The translations under genes were made by a program, and so were the position numbers. From positions 1 to 64,000 of the forward strand of contig NC_011692.1 in the NCBI RefSeq assembly GCF_000150955.2: a stretch of 64,000 nt of DNA, in the 5' to 3' direction. The DNA comes from Phaeodactylum tricornutum CCAP 1055/1 (taxonomy: Eukaryota; Bacillariophyta; Bacillariophyceae; Surirellales; Neidiaceae). The notes beneath the pieces were generated by a model. It was not told the origin of the DNA. It did not search any database and was given only the letters and a program-made list of their open reading frames with translations. This document shows, piece by piece, positions 30,501 through 40,235 of this stretch (positions are counted from its first letter, which is position 1; each line of letters opens with the position of its first letter).

Positions 30501-32841
30501 GACGGATCCTTGCGCGGGTCGGCATAGCGCCTTGTTTGGCAATTCCACTGAACCCAACAATCGGAAAGATTCGGGCAACAAAAGCAGCTTGGCTCACACT
30601 CCTTTTGAAAGTGACTCGTACAACGCAGAAATCGACCCGAGCTTGGAGACTTCGCATCATATTTTGCTTGTAAACGTGCCTGAGGATGTGACCGTTGGTC
30701 ACAGCGCGCATCCGGACGTGACGGTAGGACGGGCTTCAGGAAATGAGATCTTCGATCGCTCATCGGTCGATGGGGCTAGTCGTGTTTCAGCCGAGGCACA
30801 GCTATTGCGAGAAAGTCTGTCAAAAGCGAAAGCGGAGCGGGACAGTGCAATTCAAAAGTATCAAAGACTTGAGGAGGAAAAAACAGCGCGAGATGAAGAA
30901 GAAGACTTTTTGTTGAAAAAGTTGCGCGCTTTGACCGACGAGCGAGATGGCGCTTTTCGAAAGTTGGAAGACCTTGAGCGAAAGCTCACCTCGGAAGCAA
31001 AATTGAAGTCTGATACTCGAGAAGCTGAATGGAATAAATTGACCACCGAAAGAGCGAAGGCAATTAACCAAATCGAAGAACTTGAAGCTTCATGCCTCGA
31101 AGCGCAAGAATCCCGAGACATCCTCCGCGAAGCACTGGAAGAACGCGAAGAAGCTTTGCGACTGATACAACTTTCCGAGAAGGATCGTATCCGTGACGCG
31201 GAGGAACATGATAAGGCTCTGAAGGAAGCCACTTTACAGATAGAAGTTCTGCAAGATCAGACTGTCAAAATGTGTGCCGACCGGGGAGAGCTAGTCAAGA
31301 TTGCTGAGGAAGCCATTGGGACCAACGCTCAGCTCGAACAGAAGATCGTAGAGCTCGAGAAGGAAGTTTCTACAAACGTTTTATCGTCGGTCTCAAAGGA
31401 TGAGGTTGAAATTCTGGAAAAAGAAAATTTGAAGCTATCAGAGGAGAGCCAAGAACTGCGCAAGCAGTTATCCCAACACAAATTACAACTCAAGGAGAAC
31501 GGTCTCAGTCTCTCCGAGCTCACCTTTACGGTCAGTAGTCTGGAAGACGAAAGGGCTCAACTTCTCAACAACAAAAAAGCAAAAGACGACGAAATTCGTC
31601 GTTTAAAGCGCGAATTGACTTCCAAAGATATTGTAGAAGACAGAGCTTCGGCGCTTCAACGCCAACTGGAGCACCAATTGACGTTAGGCGTAGAATGGCA
31701 GCAGCGTGAAACGGATTTCAATCGCACTATACAGAACAATATCACCGAGCTGGAACAACTTGAGAGCGCCGTAAAAAACCTACAAGCGAAGCTGGATGAA
31801 AGGAACGAAATGCACTCACAAGAGGTCGAATCGGACAAGAGCCAAATTGCACTCTTGCTAAACAAAGTGTCATACTACGAGAGAGAGCGGTTGTCTGCGG
31901 CTGCAAGCGTCGAAGAACTTGAGCTCAAACTGGGATCTGAAATCCGCACTCGTCACAAACTATCATCTGATTTGAAGCAAGCACAGATTGATCTCCACAG
32001 TCGCCTCGCGGATGTACAAGAATTGTCGTCCAATTTAAAGCAACTCCTAGTCGAGAAAGACGAAGACGAGCGAAAGGTTGCGCGCATGCAACTTGCTTTA
32101 CAAAAATTTCAAAGCGAAACGCGAACCAGGGTAAAAATGGTAGTCATGCATCGTGACGAAGCGGCCAATCTCTTGGACGAAACTTTGACCGAAAATCGAG
32201 CATTGACCGAAAAGCTTCAAGAGCTACGGCAGGCTTTGGAAGAAACGCAACATGCTCGCGTTGACTGGCGTTCAAATAGTCTCACGGCAAGTCGCTTTCA
32301 GGCAGATCTCGATGACATGGTGTCCAAAAACAAAGCTTTAAGTCAGCGCAATCAATTACTGGAGACTCAAGTTGAAGAACTCCTACAACAACAACCACAA
32401 AAGCAGTCTTTTCCCCGCAATCGCGAAAACGATAATCTCCGAGATCACGATAAATACAGAGGCATTGACAGTGAACACCAATTTGGAATTACCAATTCGT
32501 TAAAACGGCGAAACGATTCTGGTAGCGGAAAACACACCATTCAGCGTAGAGACGAAGATGGCTTTGATCACGGAGCTTTGCATCTTGAGCCCTTCTCAGC
32601 ACTGCCTGGGCATGCTTTGGCGAATTCTGAGTCGAGTCTTCACGCACGGGCAGAAGAAGTAGCTGCGTACCTCGCTTTGTCCGCAAAGATGACCGTGGAG
32701 AAGAGTCAGACGGAGGTGATCCGAATGCAGCATCGATTGCATGCGGTGGAAGACACCAAAGATACTGAGATTGATGCTCTAAAGCGACACGTCCGCAGGC
32801 TAGAACGGCATCTCGAGAATTCGAATTGGCCTGAGGGGTGA
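27544..32841 (+). CDS. Kinesin-like protein with degenerate motor and long coiled coil
   Basis: 1765 residues, single exon. A basic, disordered N-terminus precedes a motor-like region. It contains strand 1 VSVIVHVRNPI (about 187), a decayed P-loop AIGSDAASKSTLLFG (about 322) in place of GQTGSGKT, AHSPAHIMATLKI (about 461) in place of SSRSHAIF, and FGDIVNA (about 494) where DLAGSE belongs. The well-kept kinesin end is FRESSLTKVLQRYVDHLDGK...LACTSPLSDVYDETLATLRF (537-580). Residues about 1083-1615 are heptad-rich coiled coil. Kinesins walk on microtubules using ATP. Here the P-loop glycine before Lys is Ser, and both switch motifs are altered, so ATP-driven movement is doubtful. It may be a microtubule-binding or scaffold pseudo-motor. 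Confidence 0.75.
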   Translation: MESLCAGDSGILGESSSSFASVRDDTVRDVSASTSDGEEEVDAVEFALNGGMQGTEQYIKSAAGNVTSMAFDCEDSRQDNRSRDTACGRPDEPVPNRSRKRNSAKDRHPRTTTPSKVQSKNSISHPLSPFSPLLLQKQQRKRRTRARPVDQHHQPNTTSPGVPWQDDDNDDQDTVIGTLSLNATRKVSVIVHVRNPIASEKEKDKICLFPLLRKHDEATAILSTSEAALSPTSATLQSAGHTRELIVVNPTAFGKLIPSKVTMETARLVAQMANVEDWARSFRFQQVMWPGNELQALQNLTQAMVNDVMAPGSIASRTILAIGSDAASKSTLLFGSVGTQSIARVLATTAHDLTPSDILSRYGLIGIAVSQLLDQMPSHAIVTLSVLEIAPDDVLHDLLAARPFNSSSRLQFRYSNSTNAMSESGGGAVVHNLTNVPLDSLKSLGHLLRRAFTAARNPKRAHSPAHIMATLKIWQSNGTRNDSTMEAAHTVVQFGDIVNACTNSRRDAALKQSVTTLGGVLRGVLLREAGNDSPWKFRESSLTKVLQRYVDHLDGKVVMLACTSPLSDVYDETLATLRFVSNLLYSPNRAASSPFHRREDDTAPTSPLSDTSSAMSLMAAEFSGSDRQTLLTNLLSDPRQRLAKVWKQKARENPANAELQENKNEYTPTQYELIEIATLDRAETRLPRAEEQSSTSQIVQPEILIPTPIAANRNAMRNKCRSWRPPDTDGPFGKVLEDCDYAAVETSFPSDLSERDADVGHNCMDEPSPLTIDTKDPPFNLDTSYTLDEMAERVFKNSKMKDTESKTRAPSGYLEGPGKEPSNVHMDERLAVGDTVVGEKHALYNSLHKQTGNLPWASREKPSSHGLHEVTGMQSNTGTLAHLSKKERQEEKESFPDKKDNAKVDPPQDLLLDNREERDSTLMHDPRQVFSTKEGEDRYVSFSSANHQASNVPLRHNSDFDRKFPSLMFEDKDPKVERSDAEGASTTDPCAGRHSALFGNSTEPNNRKDSGNKSSLAHTPFESDSYNAEIDPSLETSHHILLVNVPEDVTVGHSAHPDVTVGRASGNEIFDRSSVDGASRVSAEAQLLRESLSKAKAERDSAIQKYQRLEEEKTARDEEEDFLLKKLRALTDERDGAFRKLEDLERKLTSEAKLKSDTREAEWNKLTTERAKAINQIEELEASCLEAQESRDILREALEEREEALRLIQLSEKDRIRDAEEHDKALKEATLQIEVLQDQTVKMCADRGELVKIAEEAIGTNAQLEQKIVELEKEVSTNVLSSVSKDEVEILEKENLKLSEESQELRKQLSQHKLQLKENGLSLSELTFTVSSLEDERAQLLNNKKAKDDEIRRLKRELTSKDIVEDRASALQRQLEHQLTLGVEWQQRETDFNRTIQNNITELEQLESAVKNLQAKLDERNEMHSQEVESDKSQIALLLNKVSYYERERLSAAASVEELELKLGSEIRTRHKLSSDLKQAQIDLHSRLADVQELSSNLKQLLVEKDEDERKVARMQLALQKFQSETRTRVKMVVMHRDEAANLLDETLTENRALTEKLQELRQALEETQHARVDWRSNSLTASRFQADLDDMVSKNKALSQRNQLLETQVEELLQQQPQKQSFPRNRENDNLRDHDKYRGIDSEHQFGITNSLKRRNDSGSGKHTIQRRDEDGFDHGALHLEPFSALPGHALANSESSLHARAEEVAAYLALSAKMTVEKSQTEVIRMQHRLHAVEDTKDTEIDALKRHVRRLERHLENSNWPEG

Positions 32842-33039
32842 CTTTTGTTCGATTTCCCTAGGTAGTGCCATGTCTTCTCCTCAAGAAAATAATTTAATCT
32901 TTGGGCTATGCGGCTTATCTTACAAAACGTGGCAAAACGTGACCTTCTATTATATACAAACATGCCTCGACGGCAAATGCTTGGAAAATGCACTGGATAT
33001 GGAGCAACAGCCATTGATGCAGCTATCCGGAAAAATTTG

Positions 33040-34530
33040 TTACTGAAATCGCTTCCGCTTCGCGACAAGATTGCTATGTCTACGTCCGTGTTTAATACTA
33101 AAAACGTCTACATTTTGGGACAAAATTAGAAAGGTCCGATCAGAAGCATAGCGTTTGTGATTCACCGCGACCAATGCATGTCCCAGCAAAGCCCGACGAT
33201 CCACTGCAGCCTCCATTAAAAGGGCCTGCGAACGAGGTCTGTATTTGTTGACGTGCACTTGCTCCTGTATGGTCGAGAGTAATGTTTCATCCCATTCGGA
33301 TGCCGCCAAACGCAATTTCCGGATTGTACGGTTTGTCTTGAACATGCTCTGAAGAGATTCAGTGTGATGTCTTCGTGTAGGATAGTCGGGGCGGTTTTCA
33401 TCGACGTAGAGAGAGTCGAAAGTAAGTTGATAGAGCTGTGGATGGTGTCGAATGGAAGCAAAGAATCGATCCATTGATTCGTTGGTTAGAGGTAGTTGGA
33501 CAGCTCTAGGATCCCGGTATAAATCGAGAACGTGAATTGATCTGTTCAACAAAATGCCTTCGGTAAAACAAGGCGGAAGGCCTTGACAGCAAACGGCAAG
33601 CTCCAGCAGGTTGGGGAGCTGAAAAAGTACGCCGAAAGCTTCGGAGGGTAGGAGTGCATTGGAAATATCGACATTTGTGAGATTTGTCTCCGAAAAAAGC
33701 GCTACTATGGCCATGCTTTTCCGCTTAGAAAATCGGAAGTCTCCCGAAAGAGTCAGATAACGCAAGGAAACTGCCCGACCGAACGACTCTATAATTATCT
33801 CTAACGTTTCCTCTGAAAGTTTTTCACACGCGAGCGTCAAGTGCGAGAGGGTGCTGTGCGGTATTGATACCTTTTCACTCGGAGCAGCTGCACCAATATG
33901 CGAAGCCACTAGCTGTTCCGCAAAGCCGTCTCCCCGGTCCTCGCATTCTACATTTTCCAACACATGTAGGCGGGAAAGCTTGGAGCGAGCCAATATTTGA
34001 CATTGTTCGGGTGTCAGCATCATGTTCGATAGTGTCACAGCCGGGGCTGTCTTGCAATTTGTGTTCATCAAAAGTGCTTCAAATACTCCATTGGAGGCTG
34101 GAAAGGTGGCAAACGCACCCGCACCTCGAAAGAATAAAGACTCGGAGTGATCCCGTATTAGTAAAGACAACAGGATGTCCGTAGCGGTCTGTGCGTGTAG
34201 AAAAAGCTTCGATCTTACGACAATCCCTCGCATCTGTCCCACCCAATCTTGAGAGCCATCCACTCTGGCGTATTCATCGTAAATATCGCCCGACTCTTCG
34301 GCACGCGATAAGTCTTCGTGTGGGACAATAACCGAGGTCACATAGCAAGCTGGTGTCAACCAAACAACGTTGTTCAGCTCCAGGAAACTGGAAAACTGGG
34401 CAAACGAAACTTCAGGAAAATCCCTTAGCAGATCGCCTTGCACAATAAACTCTTCGATGTTGCAAGTGGTGAACTCGCTTTGCACACCATGAAGACTTCG
34501 GAATGACTGAAAAACGTCGTTAAGGTCCAT
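33040..34530 (-). CDS. Leucine-rich-repeat-type protein
   Basis: 496 residues from ATG, single exon, convergent with the kinesin-like gene (stops 199 bp apart). From about 170 to 420 there are loosely spaced leucine-rich segments (LSRLHVLENVEC, LSHLTLACEKLS, LRYLTLSGDF, LTNVDISNALLP, LLELAVCCQGLP, IHVLDLYRDP, LYQLTFDSLYV, IRKLRLAASEW) typical of irregular RI-like LRRs that bind other proteins. The first 150 residues show no known domain. No signal peptide. The partner is unknown. Confidence 0.65.
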   Translation of the reverse strand: MDLNDVFQSFRSLHGVQSEFTTCNIEEFIVQGDLLRDFPEVSFAQFSSFLELNNVVWLTPACYVTSVIVPHEDLSRAEESGDIYDEYARVDGSQDWVGQMRGIVVRSKLFLHAQTATDILLSLLIRDHSESLFFRGAGAFATFPASNGVFEALLMNTNCKTAPAVTLSNMMLTPEQCQILARSKLSRLHVLENVECEDRGDGFAEQLVASHIGAAAPSEKVSIPHSTLSHLTLACEKLSEETLEIIIESFGRAVSLRYLTLSGDFRFSKRKSMAIVALFSETNLTNVDISNALLPSEAFGVLFQLPNLLELAVCCQGLPPCFTEGILLNRSIHVLDLYRDPRAVQLPLTNESMDRFFASIRHHPQLYQLTFDSLYVDENRPDYPTRRHHTESLQSMFKTNRTIRKLRLAASEWDETLLSTIQEQVHVNKYRPRSQALLMEAAVDRRALLGHALVAVNHKRYASDRTFLILSQNVDVFSIKHGRRHSNLVAKRKRFQ

Positions 34531-35671
34531 TGTACGGTATCCAGAATTTCAACAAGGTGCAGATAGCGAATACGCGTGGTTGGTAATCCGTTCGACTTGA
34601 ATTGAGAAAGTGGACGTCCCCGTGTCTTAGGATACAGGAAAACAGGCCAGGACTCTCTATAACATGTAATAGCGAAAACTTCACAACTTGGTTCGACTCA
34701 AAACTTTGCTAACTGTCAGATAGCTGGACAGCTATTCTATGCGCGACCCGACATTTTTGATTGGCAGAGAAAATGACTTTCCCTAGCTTAACATTATAAA
34801 ATCATTTTTTATTGGGCATGTTGGAACTCCAGAAGCTCCCAGATGTTTGCTAATGACAGAGAAGCTACCATATCCAAATATTAGAACAACAGGCCACAAG
34901 CTCCTAGTAAGTTAACACTGGCTCCACCATTACCACACTATCCTTATGCCTGGGTTCCCCCATCTTTTGCCGCCCAAACCAAACCAACTCAATTTAAGAC
35001 CTCAAACAGATACCCGTAAGTCATGATCCCCTTGGATGCAGGAACCACACATCAGAAATTCAAGCATTGCTTCATCAAAATCTATCACTCCTCTTTGCCT
35101 GTGTAAATCCCATTCAAGCAAATAAAGGCCAATGACACGATATCAACCGTAAATCGGACACACTTTAAGCAACATGTATGTGATCCGTGTCGGAAATTTC
35201 CCTCCAGGTTCTCAACTTTTATAAGGCATGCCTATTTTGCATCAACCACACAAATGATAGACATCATCAATTCATGTATCATTTACACAGCAGCATCTGA
35301 AAAAAAGATCTATGTAATAGACACGGATTCAATTGGCGGTATTGATATGGAAAGCTCGAGGCGTGAACAGGAAGTTTTGACATCTTGAGAAAACTTCAGC
35401 GAAAGGCTAAAGCACCAGATTCGAATCGTCGATCTAAAACAGGACTATCCGCTTCTCCAGCGAATGCAGTCCTGGAAAAAGCTTTCTTCAAAGACCGCAT
35501 GGGGTTTCGCCGCGACCGTCACATAGCTAGATACCACTCGAGTAACTTTCATAAAATGGCGAATCCTCCTGGCCAAATTTGATGACCACCGACACCGCCG
35601 CCAAAGACTGAAACGTCTGAAAATACCCCTATGACTAGCTTCTCGATACTAATCTTTGTGCGGCCAAGTTC
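34531..35671. other. Intergenic region without recognised features
   Basis: About 1.1 kb between the LRR gene start and the cryptochrome 3' end. Only short open frames, none protein-like; no repeat or RNA gene seen. Confidence 0.5.
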
Positions 35672-35845
35672 TTACAAGATTGTTCCCGTTGCTTCCAACT
35701 TTAGTCGGTCTTTCCAAGTATATTGTGAGATTGGATCTACAAGTGGGACTATCCAGTTTACCAAATAATCCCATGGTCGGAACATTTCTTGCAAATCGTT
35801 ACTCTCTTCCAACTTGGTTTGGAGCTCTGGTATCCATTTTATCAC
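35672..35845 (-). pseudogene. Stranded C-terminal codons of the DASH cryptochrome
   Basis: Immediately after the TAA that ends the cryptochrome frame, the same frame stays open for 57 codons: VIKWIPELQTKLEE, FRPWDYLVNW, and on to TGTIL and a stop at 35672-35674. VxxWxPEL is the expected continuation of the family after YDP-x3-Y. The TAA stands exactly where a conserved Tyr codon (TAT or TAC) would be. Either this allele is truncated, the stop is read through, or the base is a sequence error. Confidence 0.65.
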
Positions 35846-37420
35846 TTACAACGCTTCAGGATCGTAACGTAAAGCCTGAGAAACAGAACGGAAATGACGA
35901 GATTTTGGATCTGGTCCAACACCGGAAAAGTACAACCAGTTACCCCAATTGGCGGCGACGCAATGGTCGCGAAGCAAAAATTGCAGCACTTCAGCACCTG
36001 CTCGCCAGTCGATCTGCAAATCTCGACAAAGTACGCTGGCGATGTTTTGGCGGACACGATTCGAGCAATATCCCGTTTGACACAGTTCTCGCATACCAGC
36101 GTCGATCAATGGTAGTCCAGTGAACCCTTGCGCCCATCGTCTCCAGCAGTCGTACTTTTGCGGTGCAGCCGGGCTGTACCAGGGAATATTTTTCCGTTTG
36201 GCGTTGACAGGAAGGCCTTCTTGTTGGTACAATCTGGATCCGCTAGCAAAGCACAGGTATATAAAAAAGTCCCGCATAGTTAGGTGACTGCACAACCATC
36301 TAGCGCCTTCCCCACCTTCCGCAGTTATCGCATGAACCGTCCTAGGGGAAATGATTCCCAGAGCCAAAAAGGTGGAAAGTCGAGAGCTGTTGTTATCGGA
36401 AACATCGGCGAGACTTCTCTTGGCAGTCGCGGCGTGTCCATTTTGGACAAATCGGGTAAGGTCGGATGCAATTTGGTATTCCATGGTTTCTCTATCTGCA
36501 GCATCTTCATCTTCAATTTCGTCGTCTTCGGCAGCTGCTTCAAACGCTGCCTCGACAATGGAGTCTACAAAATCATTAGGTAGACCCATTACGGAAATGC
36601 AGTCTCGTTTGCGCCGCAACAAGGGATCGAGAAGCTCCGCCAAGGTAGGAATGTTTCCGGCTTCTATAAAGCCGACGGGACTCGTCAAGTGCTTTGGTGT
36701 CGACAAGGGCGGACGCAAGATGGCTGCGGCCATTGCAGCACGCCGAAAATCCCCCATAATCCGTGGCACTCCTTTGAATCGAGCAGTCGAAACATCAACG
36801 AGTGTATGCGCCGCTTCAATACTTTGAAAAAGAGAATCACCATTTTGCTTTCGTGAAGCTTTCGTGTGTTTCTGTTTGGGATGGGCTAGTCTATCCCAAT
36901 CGTATTTCGATCGCGGTAAATCGTCGGGATGATACAGTGGAGTGGAAGCAACCGTGGTGATCCGTACAAGGGGCTGTTGGAAAAAGAGTTCATTGCGCAC
37001 GTTGTCAGATGTGTTCCGTTCGTACACTCCGGGATCCTCGTTCCATGTCACCTCCGTCACATCCCTCAATTCCTTGACGACTTGCGGGACAATCAAGCGT
37101 GGATCTCCAATCCGAACGAGCAGTTCCCCACCGATCGATCGCAGCGACCTCCGCAAGTCAACTACCGCCCGTCGCAAATAACGTGCTGCGTGCGGGCCCG
37201 TCCGCGCGACGGTCCAATTCGGATCACCCGTTACGGAAGGAGTGAGACTGAAATCGCCTTGGTCGAAAACATACAAACTGATAATATTCTGGCTATCGTT
37301 AACTGTAAGTTTGTTGCAGTCGTTTGCATTTGGATGATACAAGGGATTGTCCGCTAATCGCAAATCGCGTCGATGCCACGCCAATCGTAAAGAACGTCCC
37401 TTGCTGAAAGAGCTGGACAT
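35846..37420 (-). CDS. DASH-type cryptochrome/photolyase, C-terminally truncated
   Basis: 524 residues from ATG. The N-terminal photolyase fold starts LRLAWHRRDLRLADNPLYHP. The antenna-domain stretch includes EVTWNEDPGVYERN. The C-terminal FAD domain has RLSTFLALGIISPRTV, HLTMRDFFIYL, LPLIDAGMRELCQTGYCSNRVRQNIAS, IDWRAGAEVL and RDHCVAANWGNWLYFSGVGP, which fit CRY-DASH. Such proteins bind FAD and an antenna folate, repair cyclobutane dimers in single-stranded DNA and may signal blue light. The frame ends at RYDPEAL because of a TAA, removing the last 57 residues seen just downstream. The Trp chain and FAD pocket precede the stop, so partial function is possible. TCACAGTCA lies 41 bp upstream of the ATG. 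Confidence 0.85.
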   Translation of the reverse strand: MSSSFSKGRSLRLAWHRRDLRLADNPLYHPNANDCNKLTVNDSQNIISLYVFDQGDFSLTPSVTGDPNWTVARTGPHAARYLRRAVVDLRRSLRSIGGELLVRIGDPRLIVPQVVKELRDVTEVTWNEDPGVYERNTSDNVRNELFFQQPLVRITTVASTPLYHPDDLPRSKYDWDRLAHPKQKHTKASRKQNGDSLFQSIEAAHTLVDVSTARFKGVPRIMGDFRRAAMAAAILRPPLSTPKHLTSPVGFIEAGNIPTLAELLDPLLRRKRDCISVMGLPNDFVDSIVEAAFEAAAEDDEIEDEDAADRETMEYQIASDLTRFVQNGHAATAKRSLADVSDNNSSRLSTFLALGIISPRTVHAITAEGGEGARWLCSHLTMRDFFIYLCFASGSRLYQQEGLPVNAKRKNIPWYSPAAPQKYDCWRRWAQGFTGLPLIDAGMRELCQTGYCSNRVRQNIASVLCRDLQIDWRAGAEVLQFLLRDHCVAANWGNWLYFSGVGPDPKSRHFRSVSQALRYDPEAL

Positions 37421-37460
37421 CGTGAGCGGAGTTCATGACCTCCTTTGTGTGCAACAAACC

Positions 37461-37469
37461 TCACAGTCA
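37461..37469. promoter_or_regulatory. TCACAGTCA motif at the cryptochrome start
   Basis: A copy of the enriched 9-mer 41 bp upstream of the start codon, where a core-promoter or initiator element would sit. Inferred role. Confidence 0.35.
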
Positions 37470-37874
37470 AGGCGATCGACACTGATTCCCAGCGGTTCGG
37501 AGCAAAATCCGTCGACGGTTCAGGCAAACCTAACCCCTGATTGTTCACCGAAAAAATGATGACCAATGACAGAAATTCGCCCCTTTCAGTGTCATTTTTT
37601 TCTGTCACGAGATAATTGGAAGTGCACCATTAGCACTAAGCAATATTTACTGCTATCAAAAAGCTTTGTCAGCACACTTGCAAAAAACAATTGTTGTGCC
37701 CTTACATTAATCCCAACAACATCCTCTAGCCAATCAGTAGGAAGGTGGAAGCAGGAACAACTCTGGGAAGTCATGGTCTAATGGAAGGGCTCATATGATA
37801 GGAGTGCTCTCACACTGTTGACAGTGTCTTTCTCTCCACTCCATCAACTTAACCCATTCCTCACACAGTCCAAC

Positions 37875-38690
37875 ACTCCAGCACTCACTATGGCTATTCC
37901 GTCTTCGCTGTTGTCCAGCAAGAGACTGGTGCAACTCCACAACAAAGACAAAATATACGGCTTCTGTTTTGCCATACAGCATGATATTTACAGACTTGTG
38001 GTAAATGAGCTCCGTCACAATGCGTCATACCGTGCTGTTGACGCCACAAGCGCTGCGGGCGCACCACAAAGGCTTCGGTTGTACATACTTGGGTCACTTT
38101 TTGCATGCATTTCTTGTCTTGTTTTTATGCATTCAAGAACCATTTGGTGTCATTGTCATTGTTGCTGAATCAAATCCAAGTCCTGATGTTGCGACTTATA
38201 CTAGTTGGTGGTACTCTGGCATCCTAGAGTTTTCTATATTTGAACTCCTCAATCTGTACCGGCTAGTTTTTACCCAGCAAATGCGTCATAAACGAGGGCA
38301 GTTCTCGCTATTACATTGCGGGCTGCCGCACTCTCACTCTCCATCATTTTTTGTGCCCGTCATTGCGGACACTGCGGACAATCATGCTAAGGTACAGATT
38401 TAAGACAGAGGGCAAGTTGCCCGCTTGTTCGGAACTGTTGCTGCATTTACCAGTCAAGAATCATAAATGCTGGGCCCGCCTATCAAAATTGCCGCTACGC
38501 CTTCCACAAGGAATGGGGTTGCACTCGTCAAACAATATCACCACAATCACTTTTACCTCCTTTGATTCGCACGATAGTGTCCGCACTGACCGCTCAAAGA
38601 GACCATACATTTTGGTAGACAATGTTTCGAAGGCAGAGGAGCTGGAAATCTACATCTCGAAGCAAATGAGTTGCGTTGTTGTAAATGTGT
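37875..38690 (+). pseudogene. Possible decayed protein-coding region
   Basis: Plus-strand frames that read like protein follow one another with frame changes: MAIPSSLLSSKRLVQLHNKD and on through HDIYRLVVNELRHNASYRAV; then EPFGVIVIVAESNPSPDVAT; then RTDRSKRPYILVDNVSKAEE to a stop near 38690. No domain recognised. Unspliced introns are an alternative to decay. Confidence 0.2.
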
Positions 38691-39842
38691 AGGTTGCATT
38701 GCTATTGTGTTCAAAATTGAAAAAGTCAACAAATGCAAATTTACAAATTCCAACGTTACGGCGTCGTTTTTCTGGTGATGCTGCTTGTGTCTTTCCTAAA
38801 CATAGCACGGAACTACTAGCGCCATGTAGCAAAACAAAGGCATATATAAGTGTTCATGAGTCCAAGATGATAAAGCTACAGAAACAACGCTGAATGATCG
38901 AAGTTAACCTTGGGTTTTTACGGGAGAAGGCCTGCAGTCTGCTTCACCAAGCACATACTATAGCGGTGGGCAATCAGAATACCTACCCTTTTTCCATCAA
39001 CGTATGCAGTATGAATTCGCGCTGATCCCACTTACTCTCGACTCCTTGCGTTGCTTTCTGTTCTTTCTCCTTTTCGTCGGCACTGCCTACTACCTCAGAA
39101 CAGCGTTGTTTTTCGGGTTGTGTGTTCTACAAAGAAAGGGTAGGCTGCTAGATGGAGAATCGAAAATTTCATGGAGGGAACTGCGAAATTAAATTTTCAT
39201 GGCTATGCATAGGATATGGGGTTGCTCTTTAACTAAACAATTTACTGTTACTTACAAATTATTTCCCTCGAGAATAAAAACACTTAGAATCAGTGTATCT
39301 TTTCTCAAACAGCGTAATTTTCACCCTTCATCCCAAATAGCGAATTTTCTCTTCGTTCTTGTTAGCCTCCACGTCACTTGCAAAATCTTACCTCCAAACA
39401 GTTTAACCTACCAGTTTACTGTTAGGTGCGATTATGAGCCGCCGTTTTGTAACAGGTTATGTTGCCTATTTTTCTTCGTCAGAGACCCTCTCCTTTGTCA
39501 ATGTCAAACAACTCTTTAGGCAAGGTCGGAACATTTGCAATAAACAATTCTATAGCATGAGAACGCCAGTTAAACACTACAAAATTGCTTTTGGTGATTG
39601 GTTTCGTTTTCCGTGAGATATATACAATTAAGTGCACGAAAGGCTATTTCAGTTCCTTTTATTTTGCCTGCTATTTTCGACAGGTCACTGTTACAAGCCA
39701 GTTTGAAGACAAAGACAACATCTAGAACGGCCCAAGACTATTAAAATAAGCTTTCATAATGTCAGGCATCCCGGATTGAAAGTGTACTATTGCCGAAAAT
39801 GTTTGGAATGATGCTGAGGGAACGGCAAACCTACCAGATACA

Positions 39843-40235
39843 ATGGTGTTTGAAAAATTTAGTGAAACCGAGAGAAAGGACCATATCATCCAGATGCGCC
39901 CCCGTCGCCTTGCTGCAAAGATATATACAACTCCATCCAAATCACCAGTGCCTTCTATCATCACTGTGCCTGCAATGGCATCACTTTCTACACTTGAAAA
40001 GACTACTCCCAGTTTTTGTACTCAAGAAAGTTTTGATAGGAAAGGCATGCAAACACAAGCAAGCTCTCAAAAGAGGGCCATGAGTATGAAGGCAAGCATA
40101 GGAACCAGTGCAACCTACACTGTGCAGAACACTATCAAACAACGGATAACATGCAAACAAAAAGAGTATGATGACACAATGGTCATAATACAGACAAACA
40201 AAGAGAGAGAATACATGAAAGCAGCCACTTCTTGA
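39843..40235 (+). CDS. Doubtful ORF, unknown
   Basis: 130 codons from ATG, basic and Ser/Thr/Lys-rich (FEKFSETERKDHIIQMRPRR at the start). A second protein-like frame follows at about 40300-40500 (THVPATIEAIEKSIHNWYTK). No homology recognised. It may be a relic rather than a gene. Confidence 0.2.
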   Translation: MVFEKFSETERKDHIIQMRPRRLAAKIYTTPSKSPVPSIITVPAMASLSTLEKTTPSFCTQESFDRKGMQTQASSQKRAMSMKASIGTSATYTVQNTIKQRITCKQKEYDDTMVIIQTNKEREYMKAATS

